DNA from: Pseudomonadota bacterium
Lineage (GTDB): Bacteria > Pseudomonadota > Gammaproteobacteria > Xanthomonadales > Xanthomonadaceae
Reading direction: 5' to 3'
NCBI GenBank assembly: GCA_023388955.1
Contig: JAEWFH010000075.1
Span: forward strand, 1-29,821
Length of the DNA stretch: 29,821 nt
In this document: positions 1 to 8,021 of the stretch, piece after piece
Layout: each line of letters starts with the position of its first letter
Numbering within the stretch: the stretch's first letter is position 1
Translations under genes and position numbers: made by a program
Notes under the pieces: generated by a model
Database searches by the model: none
Seen by the model: only the letters and a program-made list of their open reading frames with translations
What the model was told of the DNA's origin: nothing

Positions 1-18
1 GGCGCCGGTGGCCGGAAC

Positions 19-1761
19 TCAGTCCGCGCGCGCGTCCATCATGCGGTCGCGGTTGGCACGGAACGGGTTGCCCTCGCGCCAGTTGGGCCACTGCTCGCCG
101 TCGACGAGTACTTCGCCAACTTGGTAGAGCGCCTGCAGGTCCTCGATCACGCCGCTGACGTCCCAGGAGGGGTCGTAGGTGTCATCGGGCTGGTGGTAGC
201 GGGCGTCGCGGTAGTCGCGCTGGGCGGCGGCACCTGCCTCCAGGCCGCCGTCGCGGAGGTTGTCGCCGCCCTTTGCGTACAGCGCGGGCACGCCGGCCTT
301 GGCGAAGTTGAAGTGGTCGGAGCGGAAGAAGAAGCCGTCCTGCGGAGTGGCTTCCGCGCTCATGGTGCGGCCCTGCTCTTCCAGCACGCCCTCGAGGATG
401 TCCTCCAGCTCGGAGTTGCCGAGTCCGACCACGGTCATGTCGCTGGCCTGGCCGATCACCGGCATCGCATCGAGGTTGATGACGGCCACCGTGTCCTCAA
501 GCGGCACGCTGGGGTGGGCAACGTAGTACTTGGAGCCCAGCAGGCCGGACTCCTCCAGGGTCACGGCCAGGAAGACCAGCGAGCGATCGGGACGCTGCTC
601 GCGGCTGGCGAACGCCTCGGCGATCTCGACGATGCCGGCGATGCCGGTGGCGTTGTCGATGGCACCGTTGTAGATCCGGCCGTCCTCGTGGGTGCCCAGG
701 TGATCCCAATGGCCCATGTAGACCACCGCCTCGTCCGGACTGGTGGCGCCGGGCAGCCGGGCGATCACGTTGCGCGAGCTTCCGTGGGTGCTGGTGCTGG
801 ACAGATCCAGCGACATCGTCGCGTCCAGCTCGATCGCCTTGAAGCCGGGCTGGTTGGCGGCCTGGTAGAGCGCGTCCAGGTCGTGACCCAGGTTGCCCAG
901 CAGGTCACGGGCCACGTCGCCGGTGATCCAGCCCTGCGCCGGCAGGCGCGGTTCCGGGTCGTCCGCCGCGGTGAGGTCGAACTGCGGGCCGGACCAGGAG
1001 TTCTTCACCACATCCCAGCCGTAGGACGCACCCGCGGTGTCGTGGATGATCAGCGCCGCCGCGGCGCCCTGGCGGGCGGCCTCCTCGAACTTGTAGGTCC
1101 AGCGGCCGTAGTAGGTCATCCGCTCGCCTTCGAACAGCGCCTCGTCCTGGGTGTGGAAGCCGGGATCGTTGACGAACATCACGACCGTCTTGCCTTCCAC
1201 GTCGACGCCTTCGTAATCGTTCCAGCCGGCCTCGGGCGCGTTGACTCCGTAGCCGACGAAGACCAGCTGGCTGTCGTCGATTTCCACCTTGGCCTCGCCG
1301 GTGCGGGTGCCGATGACCATGTCCTCGCCGAAGGCAAGGCTGCGCTCCTGGCCATCGACCAGCAGGTCCATCCGTACCGACGACTCGTCGGCGGTGGTCT
1401 CCACCATCGGGACGTCCTGGAACCAGGTCCCGTCCTCGCCGGCCGGTTCCAGGCCGAGCCGCTCGAACTCGGCGGCCAGCCACTCGACGGTCTTTTCTTC
1501 GCCGGGGGTACCGGGTGCACGCCCCTGGAAATCGTCCGAGGCGAGTACCTGCACGCGGTGAACGAAGTCCTCCGCGGTGATCGCGGGCTCGTACCCGCGG
1601 TCCGCGGGCAGTGCATGCGCGTTGCCAGCCGCGGTGGCGGGCGCGTCGGTCGACGCTTCGGTTGGCGCAGGGGCGGCGGGCTCGGCCGCCCGGTCGCAGG
1701 CGGCCAGGGCGAGCGCGGCGGCCAGTACCGGCGTCGCCGACAGCAATGGGATGCGAGACAT
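19..1761 (-). CDS. M28 family zinc metallopeptidase, predicted lipoprotein
   Basis: This 580-residue protein is a probable exported aminopeptidase of family M28. The N-terminus is a lipoprotein signal ending in LALAAC, with the lipid-bearing Cys at residue 22, followed by an Ala/Pro/Thr-rich linker to about residue 55. A PA-like insert lies around residues 180-310. The di-zinc catalytic core follows: GHWDHLG (His351), GAIDNATG (Asp369), TLEESG (Glu403/Glu404), INLDAMP and RSDHFNF. All five expected ligand motifs are present, so it should be active. The ATG at 1759-1761 is preceded by a GGGGAG ribosome site. Family knowledge gives N-terminal amino acid or dipeptide release in the periplasm or at the cell surface; the substrate cannot be read from sequence. 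The closing hairpin of the next gene upstream separates it from that gene. Confidence 0.93.
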   Translation of the reverse strand: MSRIPLLSATPVLAAALALAACDRAAEPAAPAPTEASTDAPATAAGNAHALPADRGYEPAITAEDFVHRVQVLASDDFQGRAPGTPGEEKTVEWLAAEFERLGLEPAGEDGTWFQDVPMVETTADESSVRMDLLVDGQERSLAFGEDMVIGTRTGEAKVEIDDSQLVFVGYGVNAPEAGWNDYEGVDVEGKTVVMFVNDPGFHTQDEALFEGERMTYYGRWTYKFEEAARQGAAAALIIHDTAGASYGWDVVKNSWSGPQFDLTAADDPEPRLPAQGWITGDVARDLLGNLGHDLDALYQAANQPGFKAIELDATMSLDLSSTSTHGSSRNVIARLPGATSPDEAVVYMGHWDHLGTHEDGRIYNGAIDNATGIAGIVEIAEAFASREQRPDRSLVFLAVTLEESGLLGSKYYVAHPSVPLEDTVAVINLDAMPVIGQASDMTVVGLGNSELEDILEGVLEEQGRTMSAEATPQDGFFFRSDHFNFAKAGVPALYAKGGDNLRDGGLEAGAAAQRDYRDARYHQPDDTYDPSWDVSGVIEDLQALYQVGEVLVDGEQWPNWREGNPFRANRDRMMDARAD

Positions 1762-1801
1762 CGGGTGTTCTCCCCAGGGACGAACGCCCGATGGTAGCAG
1801 T

Positions 1802-1829
1802 CTCCCGCCAGGCGCCTGCCCGGCGGGAG
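1802..1829. terminator. GC hairpin between two minus-strand genes
   Basis: CTCCCGCC (1802-1809) pairs perfectly with GGCGGGAG (1822-1829). The 12-nt loop itself contains the palindrome AGGCGCCT. It lies just after the stop of the VNGRI-repeat gene and before the M28 gene. There is no U-tract on the minus strand, so termination is only inferred; it may instead stabilise the 3' end. Confidence 0.45.
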
Positions 1830-1841
1830 CGCAGGTACCGG

Positions 1842-2570
1842 TCAGTCGCGCGCGGGGGCCCGGTCGCCGCTGTAGGACTGCGCTGTGGCCCCCGTCACCG
1901 CACCGGTGCGTGCGGTCTCGTGCACGTACAGCTCAACCTCGTGGTCGAACACCAGCGGGCCGTCCACGACCGCGCCGGGGCCGACGATGACGCGCGGAAC
2001 CCGGCGGTCGCCGAACGAGAAGGTGGACTGCGGCTTCTCGTAATGCACCCGGCCACGCACGTGCGAACCGGCGCCCACGGTCAGGTCGGCGTGGACCATC
2101 TCAATGTCGCCGGTCACCTCGGTGGCGACCAGGCCGACCGAGCCGTTGACGGTCTCGATATCGCCGTCGACGCGGCTGCCGCGGTCGATGAACACGCTGC
2201 CGTTGACGGACTCCACGTCGCCGCCGATCCGGGCGCGCTCGCCGGTGCGGATGCGGCCGTTGACGGTTTCCAGCGAGCCGGCCTGCACGTCGTGGCCTAC
2301 CTCGATGCGGCCATTCACGGTCTCCATCGACCCGATCCGGGCACCGTCGCCCGCCTCGATGCGTCCGTTCACCGTGGAGGCCTCGCCCACGGTGGCATCG
2401 GCGGCGATGCTGATGCGGCCGTTCACGGTGTCCACATCGCCCACGCGTGAGCCGGCCTCGACCTCGATCGAGCCCATGACCTTGCTGACGTCCTGGGCCA
2501 TGGCGCCGGTGGCGGGAAGAAAAAGCGCGGCGCCCAGGGCGGCCGCGAAGAACTGGTTCCGGGTACTCAT
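1842..2570 (-). CDS. exported VNGRI-repeat protein, predicted beta-solenoid
   Basis: A 242-residue protein that I cannot assign to a characterised function. A signal peptide (residues 1-25, ending AMA before QD) directs it to the envelope. The mature part is a run of short repeats with VNG at residues 49, 67, 85, 103, 122 and 141, spaced 18, 18, 18, 19 and 19. The unit resembles TVNGRIxxGxxxxIGxxE. Such regular Gly/Ile/Val repeats predict a beta-solenoid, similar in pattern to bactofilin-like polymer-forming proteins, but bactofilins are normally cytoplasmic. The C-terminal third has no repeats. The start at ATG 2568-2570 has a GGAGGA ribosome site; the much longer open frame upstream is antisense to gpmI and is not coding. 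It is transcribed divergently from gpmI. Confidence 0.8.
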   Translation of the reverse strand: MSTRNQFFAAALGAALFLPATGAMAQDVSKVMGSIEVEAGSRVGDVDTVNGRISIAADATVGEASTVNGRIEAGDGARIGSMETVNGRIEVGHDVQAGSLETVNGRIRTGERARIGGDVESVNGSVFIDRGSRVDGDIETVNGSVGLVATEVTGDIEMVHADLTVGAGSHVRGRVHYEKPQSTFSFGDRRVPRVIVGPGAVVDGPLVFDHEVELYVHETARTGAVTGATAQSYSGDRAPARD

Positions 2571-2606
2571 GAGGAAGGTCCTCCGGTTCGGTGTGGGCGG
2601 CTCCGA

Positions 2607-2612
2607 TACAAT
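2607..2612 (+). promoter_or_regulatory. candidate -10 box for gpmI
   Basis: TACAAT matches the sigma-70 -10 consensus at five of six bases and sits in a GATACAATCC context. No convincing -35 is seen at 16-18 bp. Start of transcription would fall near 2619, about 23 nt before the GTG at 2642. This argues against translation from the GTG at 2591. Confidence 0.35.
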
Positions 2613-2641
2613 CCGCAGGGCCAGAATCACCGAAGAAGACC

Positions 2642-4207
2642 GTGTCCGCCAACCCCAACCAAAGCCATACGCCCGCGATCCGTCCCGTCGTGCTGATGAT
2701 CCTCGACGGCTGGGGGCATCGCGAGGATCCGACCGACAACGCACTTGCCCAGGCCCGCACCCCCAACTGGGACGCGCTGCTGGCCGCCTCCCCGCACGTG
2801 TTGATCCACACGGAAGGGCGCCACGTCGGGCTGCCGGACGGGCAGATGGGCAACTCCGAGGTCGGCCACATGAACCTGGGCGCGGGGCGCGTCGTCTACC
2901 AGGACCTGACCCGCATCGACACCGCGATCGAGGACGGGAGCTTCTTCGACAACGTGGAGCTGCGCGCGGCCTGCACGGCGGCGCGTGACTCCGGTGGCAC
3001 CCTGCACCTGATGGGGCTGGTCTCGCCGGGCGGGGTGCACAGTCACGAGGAGCACCTGCTGGCGATGATCGGGTTCGCCCGCCGCGAAGCGGTGCCACGG
3101 GTGGCGGTGCATGCCTTCCTCGACGGCCGCGACACCCCGCCGCGTTCCGCCGCGCCCAGCCTGGAGCGCCTGCAGGCCGCCTGCGCGGCGGCGGGCAACG
3201 CGCGAATCGCCAGCGTCACCGGCCGCTACTGGGCGATGGACCGCGACCGGCGCTGGGACCGGGTCCGCAAGGCCTGGGACGTGATCGTCGAGGGACGCGG
3301 GGTGCATGCCGCCGGCAGCGCGCTGGAGGCACTGGAGTCCGCCTACGCGCGTGGGGAAAACGACGAGTTCGTCGAGCCGACTGTCATCGGTGCCGGTGCC
3401 CCGGTCCGTGACGGCGATGCCATCGTGTTCATGAACTTCCGCGCCGACCGGGCCCGCCAGCTGGCGGCGGCCTTCGTCGATCCGGCCTTCGACGGATTCC
3501 AGGCCCCCCGGCCCGTTCTGTCGCGCTTCGTCTGCCTGACCGAGTACGACGCCCGCCTGCCGGCACCGCTGGCATTCGGTCCCGAGGAACTGCGCAACAC
3601 GCTGGGCCAGGTGCTGGCCGACCACGGCCTGCGGCAACTGCGCATCGCCGAGACCGAGAAGTACGCCCACGTCACCTTCTTCTTCAGTGGCGGCCGCGAG
3701 GACGAGTACGCCGGCGAGACCCGGATCCTGGTCCCCAGCCCGCAGGTGGCGACCTACGACCTGCAGCCGGAGATGAGCTGCCCGGAGGTCACCGCGAAGC
3801 TGGTGGCCGCGATCGGCTCCGGTGGGTTCGACGTGTGCATCTGCAACATCGCCAATCCGGACATGGTCGGCCACAGTGGCAGCCTGCAGGCGGCGATCCA
3901 GGCGGTCGAGGCCGTCGACGTGGCGATCGGCGCCGTTTCCGACGCCGTGCGCCAGGCCGGCGGGGCGCTGCTGGTGACCGCCGACCACGGGAACGTGGAG
4001 ATGATGCGCGATCCGGCCACCGGGCAGCCGCACACATCGCACACGGTGGGCCCGGTCCCGTTCGCCTACCAGGGCACGCGGCCGGCGACGTTGCGTGAGG
4101 GCGGTTCGTTGCGCGACGTGGCGCCGACCATCCTCGATCTGCTGGGCGTGCCGCGGCCGGAGGAAATGACGGGACGCAGCCTGCTCCTGGACGGAAGCAC
4201 CGGCTGA
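2642..4207 (+). CDS. gpmI: 2,3-bisphosphoglycerate-independent phosphoglycerate mutase
   Basis: GpmI interconverts 3- and 2-phosphoglycerate in the cytoplasm using two manganese ions and a phosphoserine intermediate. The 521-residue product matches the usual length of about 510. Family motifs are complete: LDGWG with Asp22, GNSEVGH with catalytic Ser72, DGRDTPP, TGRYWAMDRDRRWDR, TADHGN and HTSHTVGPVPF near the C-terminus. I chose the GTG at 2642, which gives VSANPNQ before the conserved RPVVLMILDGWG block; an in-frame GTG at 2591 adds 17 unconserved residues and lies upstream of the candidate -10. The ribosome site is weak (GAAGAAG). The stop TGA shares a base with the ATG of envC (TGATG), so translation of the two is probably coupled. 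Confidence 0.97.
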   Translation: MSANPNQSHTPAIRPVVLMILDGWGHREDPTDNALAQARTPNWDALLAASPHVLIHTEGRHVGLPDGQMGNSEVGHMNLGAGRVVYQDLTRIDTAIEDGSFFDNVELRAACTAARDSGGTLHLMGLVSPGGVHSHEEHLLAMIGFARREAVPRVAVHAFLDGRDTPPRSAAPSLERLQAACAAAGNARIASVTGRYWAMDRDRRWDRVRKAWDVIVEGRGVHAAGSALEALESAYARGENDEFVEPTVIGAGAPVRDGDAIVFMNFRADRARQLAAAFVDPAFDGFQAPRPVLSRFVCLTEYDARLPAPLAFGPEELRNTLGQVLADHGLRQLRIAETEKYAHVTFFFSGGREDEYAGETRILVPSPQVATYDLQPEMSCPEVTAKLVAAIGSGGFDVCICNIANPDMVGHSGSLQAAIQAVEAVDVAIGAVSDAVRQAGGALLVTADHGNVEMMRDPATGQPHTSHTVGPVPFAYQGTRPATLREGGSLRDVAPTILDLLGVPRPEEMTGRSLLLDGSTG

Positions 4208-5430
4208 TGCGGAGCGCCCGCGCGAGCCTCGCCTGCAGCCTGGCCGCGGCGCTGGTGCTCGCCGCGGGAACCGGCGTGCCCGCGGCGGCCCAGGAAGACG
4301 CGGCGGACGCACGCAAGCGACTGGAGCGGGTACGCCAGGAGCTCAGGGAGGTGGCCGCCGAACGCCGCCAGGTCGAAGGCCGGCGCAGCGACGCGGCACG
4401 CGAGTTGCGCGCCGCCGATGAGGGCGTGGCCCGGGCCGCGCGCGAGCTGCGCGAACTGCAACAACAGATTGCGGCGGCCGGGCAGGAGCTGCAGGAACTG
4501 CAAACCCGGCGTGGCGACATGGAGGCCTCGCTGGCGGGTCGCCGCCAGGAGCTGGCCGGGCTGTTGCGTTCGGCCCAGGCCCAGGGCCGGGCCGCGCCGC
4601 TGAAGCTGCTGCTGGCGCAGGACAGCGTTGCCGAGGCGAACCGCCTGCTGGCTTACCACGGCTACCTGCAGCGCGACCAGGTGGAGCGTATCCGCAGCCT
4701 GGCGGCGGAGCTCGAAGAGCTGGCGCGGCTGGAGCGGGACATCGCCGAACGCCGCGACGCGCTGGAAGCCTCGCGTGCCGGGCTGGACGCGCGCCTGGCG
4801 GGACTCGAGGCCGAACGCGGCAAGCGCCAGGCCCTGGTGGCCGAGCTCGACACCCGCTTCGAGGATCGCCAGTCAAGGGAGAAGGCGCTGGGGCGCGACG
4901 CGAAAGCCCTGGAGGACGTGCTGGCCCGGCTGCGGGAAGCGGCCGCCCGGGCCGAAGCCGAGCGCCGTGCCGCCGCGGCCCGCGAGGCCGCGCGCAGGGA
5001 AGACGCCGGCGCGGAACCAGCGCCACGCCCGGCGCCCGCGTCGGGACCCAGTGTCGGCGGGGCGGGGTGGCCCGTGGACGGGCGCCTGCTTGCCGGATAC
5101 GGCGCCACCATGCCGGACGGGCGCAAGAGCCAGGGACTGCTGGTCGGCGCCCCGGCCGGCACCACGGTGCGTGCCGCCGCGGCTGGAACCGTGGTCTACG
5201 CCGAGTGGATGAGCGGTTTCGGGCTGATCCTGATCATCGACCATGGCGACGGCCACATGAGCCTGTACGCTCACAACGAGACCCTGCTGCGCGAGCCTGG
5301 CGACACGGTCGCCGCCGCTGACCCGGTCGCCACCGTCGGCAGTTCCGGCGGCCACGGGCAACCGGCGTTGTACTTCGAGTTGCGCCGTGGCGGAAAGCCG
5401 GTCGATCCGCGCGGCTGGCTCGGGCGTTGA
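4207..5430 (+). CDS. envC: EnvC-type murein hydrolase activator with degenerate LytM domain
   Basis: EnvC works in the periplasm at the division septum, where it activates N-acetylmuramoyl-L-alanine amidases. The 407-residue protein has a signal peptide (about 1-28, ending AAA before Q), a long Ala/Arg/Glu/Leu-rich coiled coil (about 32-255), a Pro/Ala linker, and a C-terminal M23/LytM fold (about 290-400). The LytM metal site is lost. KSQGLLV stands where active members have HxxxD, and ALYFEL replaces HxHFEL; only YAHNE (His356) remains. This is the expected pattern for an activator rather than an enzyme. It overlaps gpmI by one base and is 53 bp upstream of ctpA, an order conserved in many gammaproteobacteria. 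Confidence 0.93.
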   Translation: MRSARASLACSLAAALVLAAGTGVPAAAQEDAADARKRLERVRQELREVAAERRQVEGRRSDAARELRAADEGVARAARELRELQQQIAAAGQELQELQTRRGDMEASLAGRRQELAGLLRSAQAQGRAAPLKLLLAQDSVAEANRLLAYHGYLQRDQVERIRSLAAELEELARLERDIAERRDALEASRAGLDARLAGLEAERGKRQALVAELDTRFEDRQSREKALGRDAKALEDVLARLREAAARAEAERRAAAAREAARREDAGAEPAPRPAPASGPSVGGAGWPVDGRLLAGYGATMPDGRKSQGLLVGAPAGTTVRAAAAGTVVYAEWMSGFGLILIIDHGDGHMSLYAHNETLLREPGDTVAAADPVATVGSSGGHGQPALYFELRRGGKPVDPRGWLGR

Positions 5431-5483
5431 ACCACGCATAATCGAAGGCCCGCCACATGGCGGCCCGGCACCTGGAGGACCGC

Positions 5484-6827
5484 ATGCGTCGACCGCTTCC
5501 CCTGCTCCTTGGCCTTGCGCTTTCCCTGGCCGTGGCGCCGGTCCCCGCCCAGCAAGTGGACGGGGACAGCGGGCAGGACGCCATCACCGGGACTGCCGAC
5601 GACGAGGCCATCGACGAAGAGGCCGCCAGCGAGGTCGCTGACGCCGGAGCTTCCCCGGTCCCCCTGGAGGAGATCCGGCGTTTCGTTGCCCTCTACAACG
5701 CGGTCAAGCAGGCCTACGTGGAACCCGTCGACGACCACGAACTGATGCAGTCGGCGGTGCGCGGGCTGCTGCTTGACCTCGACCCGCACAGTGCCTACCT
5801 CGCCGGGGATGCGGCCGATGCCTTCGACGAGCAGACCCGGGGCAACTACGGCGGGCTGGGCGTGGAGATCCTGCGCCAGCCCGACGGCACCCTGCGCGTG
5901 ATCGCGCCGTTCGACGACACCCCTGCCGCGCGTGCCGGGATCCTGGCCGGTGACCTGATCGTGGCGGTGGACGGGGTCGCACTGACGTCGTCGGTGACCG
6001 AGGACTCGGTGCCGCTGCGCGGGGAGCCGGGGACGACGGTGCAGCTGACCGTGCTGCGCGAGGGGGAGACCGCGCCGCTGGAAATGACGATCGAGCGCGA
6101 GGTGATCCGCATCGCCAGCGTGCGCGGCCGCATGCTGGAGCCGGGCTACGGCTACATCCGCGTCAGCGCCTTCCAGACCGGCACCGCGGCGGACTTCGAA
6201 CGCAAGCTGCGGCAGCTGCAGGACGAGGCAGGGGGCGGCCTGCGCGGGCTGCTCATCGACCTGCGCAGCAACCCGGGCGGCCTGCTCACCTCCGCGGTGC
6301 AGGTCGCCGACGCGCTGCTGGACGAGGGCGTGATCGTCACCACCCGCGGGCGCATGCCGATCAGCGACGCCAGCTTCAGTGCCACGCCGGGCGACCTGCT
6401 GGACGGTGCACCGGTGGTGGTGCTGGTCGATGCCGGTTCGGCGAGTGCGTCCGAGGTGCTCGCCGGCGCGCTGGCCGACCACGACCGGGCGAAGGTGGTC
6501 GGCAGCCGCACCTTCGGCAAGGGATCGGTGCAGACCGTGCTGCCGCTGGACAACGGCGACTCGGTCAAGCTCACCACGGCGCTCTACTACACGCCGGACG
6601 GGACCTCGATCCAGGCGACCGGAATCCTGCCGGGCCTGGTGCTGGAGGGGCCGCCCGACCCCGACGCGGAGGGCAGTGATGCGGAGGACTACCCGGTGGC
6701 CAGCGAAGCGACCCTGCCCGGCCACCTGGAGGGCACCTACGACGAAGGCACGCCGGGCCAGGTGCTGACCGGCGAGGCGTACATCGACCAGGCGCTGGCC
6801 GAGCTCAAGTCGCTGGCGGGGGAGTAA
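5484..6827 (+). CDS. ctpA: S41 family carboxyl-terminal processing protease
   Basis: A periplasmic C-terminal processing protease of 447 residues. A signal peptide (about 1-22, ending PAQ) is followed by an acidic linker, then a PDZ domain (about 110-190, beginning near GGLGVEI), then the S41 catalytic core. Ser321 within GSASASE and Lys346 within TFGKGSVQ form the Ser/Lys dyad, 25 residues apart as in characterised members. The ATG at 5484 is preceded by GGAGGA at 5474-5479; an in-frame codon at 5457 is rejected because it lacks such a site and would place charged residues before the signal. In pseudomonads the homologue degrades cell-wall hydrolases, which fits its place behind envC. The convergent DUF1820 gene ends three bases away. 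Confidence 0.94.
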   Translation: MRRPLPLLLGLALSLAVAPVPAQQVDGDSGQDAITGTADDEAIDEEAASEVADAGASPVPLEEIRRFVALYNAVKQAYVEPVDDHELMQSAVRGLLLDLDPHSAYLAGDAADAFDEQTRGNYGGLGVEILRQPDGTLRVIAPFDDTPAARAGILAGDLIVAVDGVALTSSVTEDSVPLRGEPGTTVQLTVLREGETAPLEMTIEREVIRIASVRGRMLEPGYGYIRVSAFQTGTAADFERKLRQLQDEAGGGLRGLLIDLRSNPGGLLTSAVQVADALLDEGVIVTTRGRMPISDASFSATPGDLLDGAPVVVLVDAGSASASEVLAGALADHDRAKVVGSRTFGKGSVQTVLPLDNGDSVKLTTALYYTPDGTSIQATGILPGLVLEGPPDPDAEGSDAEDYPVASEATLPGHLEGTYDEGTPGQVLTGEAYIDQALAELKSLAGE

Positions 6828-6830
6828 CGT

Positions 6831-7151
6831 TCAGCGCGGCCGGGGCGGAAGGGGGAAGGGCGTGACCACCTTCTCCCCGGTGGCGGCGTCGCGGATCGCG
6901 GAGGTTCCCTTCCGTTCCACCTCCTCCACCCGCACGATCGACTGCATCGGCAGGTGCAGGACCCGGGTGCTGCCGAACTCGTCGCGCAGGCGCTCCTCGG
7001 TGGGATCCACCACCACGCCGTCGTGCACGTCGAAGACCAGCCCGGAGACCTCGGTGAATCCCCACAACGCCCCGCTGGCTACCTTGCGCGCATAGAGCTC
7101 GTAGATCTTGCCGGCGTTGTGGAAGGTGACCTTGTAAAGCGTGTCTGCCAT
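6831..7151 (-). CDS. DUF1820 family protein
   Basis: A 106-residue soluble protein recognised as DUF1820 by its start MADTLYKVTFHNAGKIYELY and the segment GFTEVSGLVFD. It has no signal peptide or membrane segment. Conserved features visible are VDPTEERLRDEF and HLPMQSIVRVEEVERKG; the tail is Pro/Arg-rich. The function of the family is unknown; its phyletic spread in gamma- and betaproteobacteria is established knowledge. It is transcribed towards ctpA and begins 35 bp downstream of the rhomboid gene stop, so it may be cotranscribed with the rhomboid gene. Confidence 0.88.
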   Translation of the reverse strand: MADTLYKVTFHNAGKIYELYARKVASGALWGFTEVSGLVFDVHDGVVVDPTEERLRDEFGSTRVLHLPMQSIVRVEEVERKGTSAIRDAATGEKVVTPFPLPPRPR

Positions 7152-7186
7152 GGCCGCGATTGTATCCCGGCGCGTGGTGCGGTCCG

Positions 7187-7879
7187 TCAGCCGCCGCGCT
7201 GGTGGCGCAGCCGCCGGGCGATGCCGGCGCGTGCCACCAGGGCGAAGGCGCCGCCGAAGGCGAAGCCCACCAGGTGCGCCGACCAGGCGACTGCGCCGAA
7301 GGCCGGGCCGATGAAGGTGAAGGCCAGCTGCAGCGCCGCCCAGATGCCGATCAGCAGCGGCGCGGGCACTTTCACGAACTGCAGGAACAGCCCGAGTGGC
7401 ACCACCACGCCCAGCCGCGCCCCGGGGAACAGCGCCAGGTAGGCGCCCATCAGGGCCGAGACCGCGCCACTGGCGCCGATGATCAGCCGGTCGGGGGTGG
7501 AGATCGCCAGCACCGCCGCCAGGTTGGCGAAGGCCCCGCCCAGCACGAACAGCAGCAGCAGCCGCCAGGGACCGATGCTGCGCTCGGCCGGCAGGCCGAA
7601 GATCAACAGGAACACCAGGTTGCCCAGCAGGTGCGCCCAGTCCGCGTGCAAGCCCAGGGCCGTCACCAGCCGCAGCAGGGCGCCGTCGGCGATGGACTGG
7701 CGCCAGGCTTCGGGATTGGTCAGCCCGCCCGACAGCGCCCCCCATTCGGTCAGCCAGCGCTGTTGCTGCTGCTCGCCCGCCAGCAGCGCCCAGGTGAAGC
7801 TGCCCCACAGGATCGCGAACAGCAGCGGGGTGGCCCAGCGCAGGGAAGCCTTGCGGCGTGGCGGGATGGTGACGAACAT
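7187..7879 (-). CDS. rhomboid family intramembrane serine protease
   Basis: This 230-residue polytopic protein has about six membrane segments. Rhomboid signatures are all present: HLLGNLVFLLIFG in the second core helix, GASG with nucleophile Ser137, and SAHLVGFAFG with catalytic His202. A catalytically active intramembrane protease is therefore expected; its substrates are unknown. Between the first helix and the HLLGN helix lies a periplasmic loop of about 45 residues. The start at ATG 7877-7879 (MFVTIPPRRK) places a basic stretch before helix 1; the ribosome site is weak. The open frame extends a further 127 codons upstream across the fadL promoter and 5' end, and that part is not coding. 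It is divergent from fadL. Confidence 0.93.
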   Translation of the reverse strand: MFVTIPPRRKASLRWATPLLFAILWGSFTWALLAGEQQQQRWLTEWGALSGGLTNPEAWRQSIADGALLRLVTALGLHADWAHLLGNLVFLLIFGLPAERSIGPWRLLLLFVLGGAFANLAAVLAISTPDRLIIGASGAVSALMGAYLALFPGARLGVVVPLGLFLQFVKVPAPLLIGIWAALQLAFTFIGPAFGAVAWSAHLVGFAFGGAFALVARAGIARRLRHQRGG

Positions 7880-7890
7880 CTTCGCCGATG

Positions 7891-7918
7891 TTAGCCCACG
7901 GTTAAGACGCGCTATAGT
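7891..7918 (+). promoter_or_regulatory. candidate sigma-70 promoter for fadL-type gene
   Basis: TATAGT (7913-7918) is a good -10 box. TTAGCC (7891-7896) is a poor -35 with a 16-bp spacer. It lies in the 142-bp divergent intergenic region between the rhomboid gene and the porin, and would give a leader of about 100 nt. Confidence 0.35.
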
Positions 7919-7940
7919 GCGTTCGGCCCCGTATGGCGCG

Positions 7941-7958
7941 GGCCGGCACCCGCCGGCC
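7941..7958. repeat. perfect inverted repeat in the fadL leader
   Basis: GGCCGGC (7941-7947) and GCCGGCC (7952-7958) flank a 4-nt ACCC loop. It falls between the candidate promoter and the start codon of the porin gene. It may form a leader hairpin; no known riboswitch is recognisable. Confidence 0.4.
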
Positions 7959-8021
7959 AGGACGCCCGTGGCGCACCGGCGCGACCGGAGACCATAAGAA
8001 ACTCCAATGGAGACTACACGC

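Noticed and set aside
121..1797. 558-codon plus-strand frame opposite the M28 peptidase
   Set aside because: Composition is that of an antisense shadow; the opposite strand encodes every zinc ligand of an M28 enzyme.
2627..4312. 561-codon minus-strand frame opposite gpmI
   Set aside because: No start context or domain; gpmI is complete on the plus strand.
5437..5442. CATAAT box before ctpA as an internal promoter
   Set aside because: No -35 at a usable distance, and the gene is closely packed behind envC.
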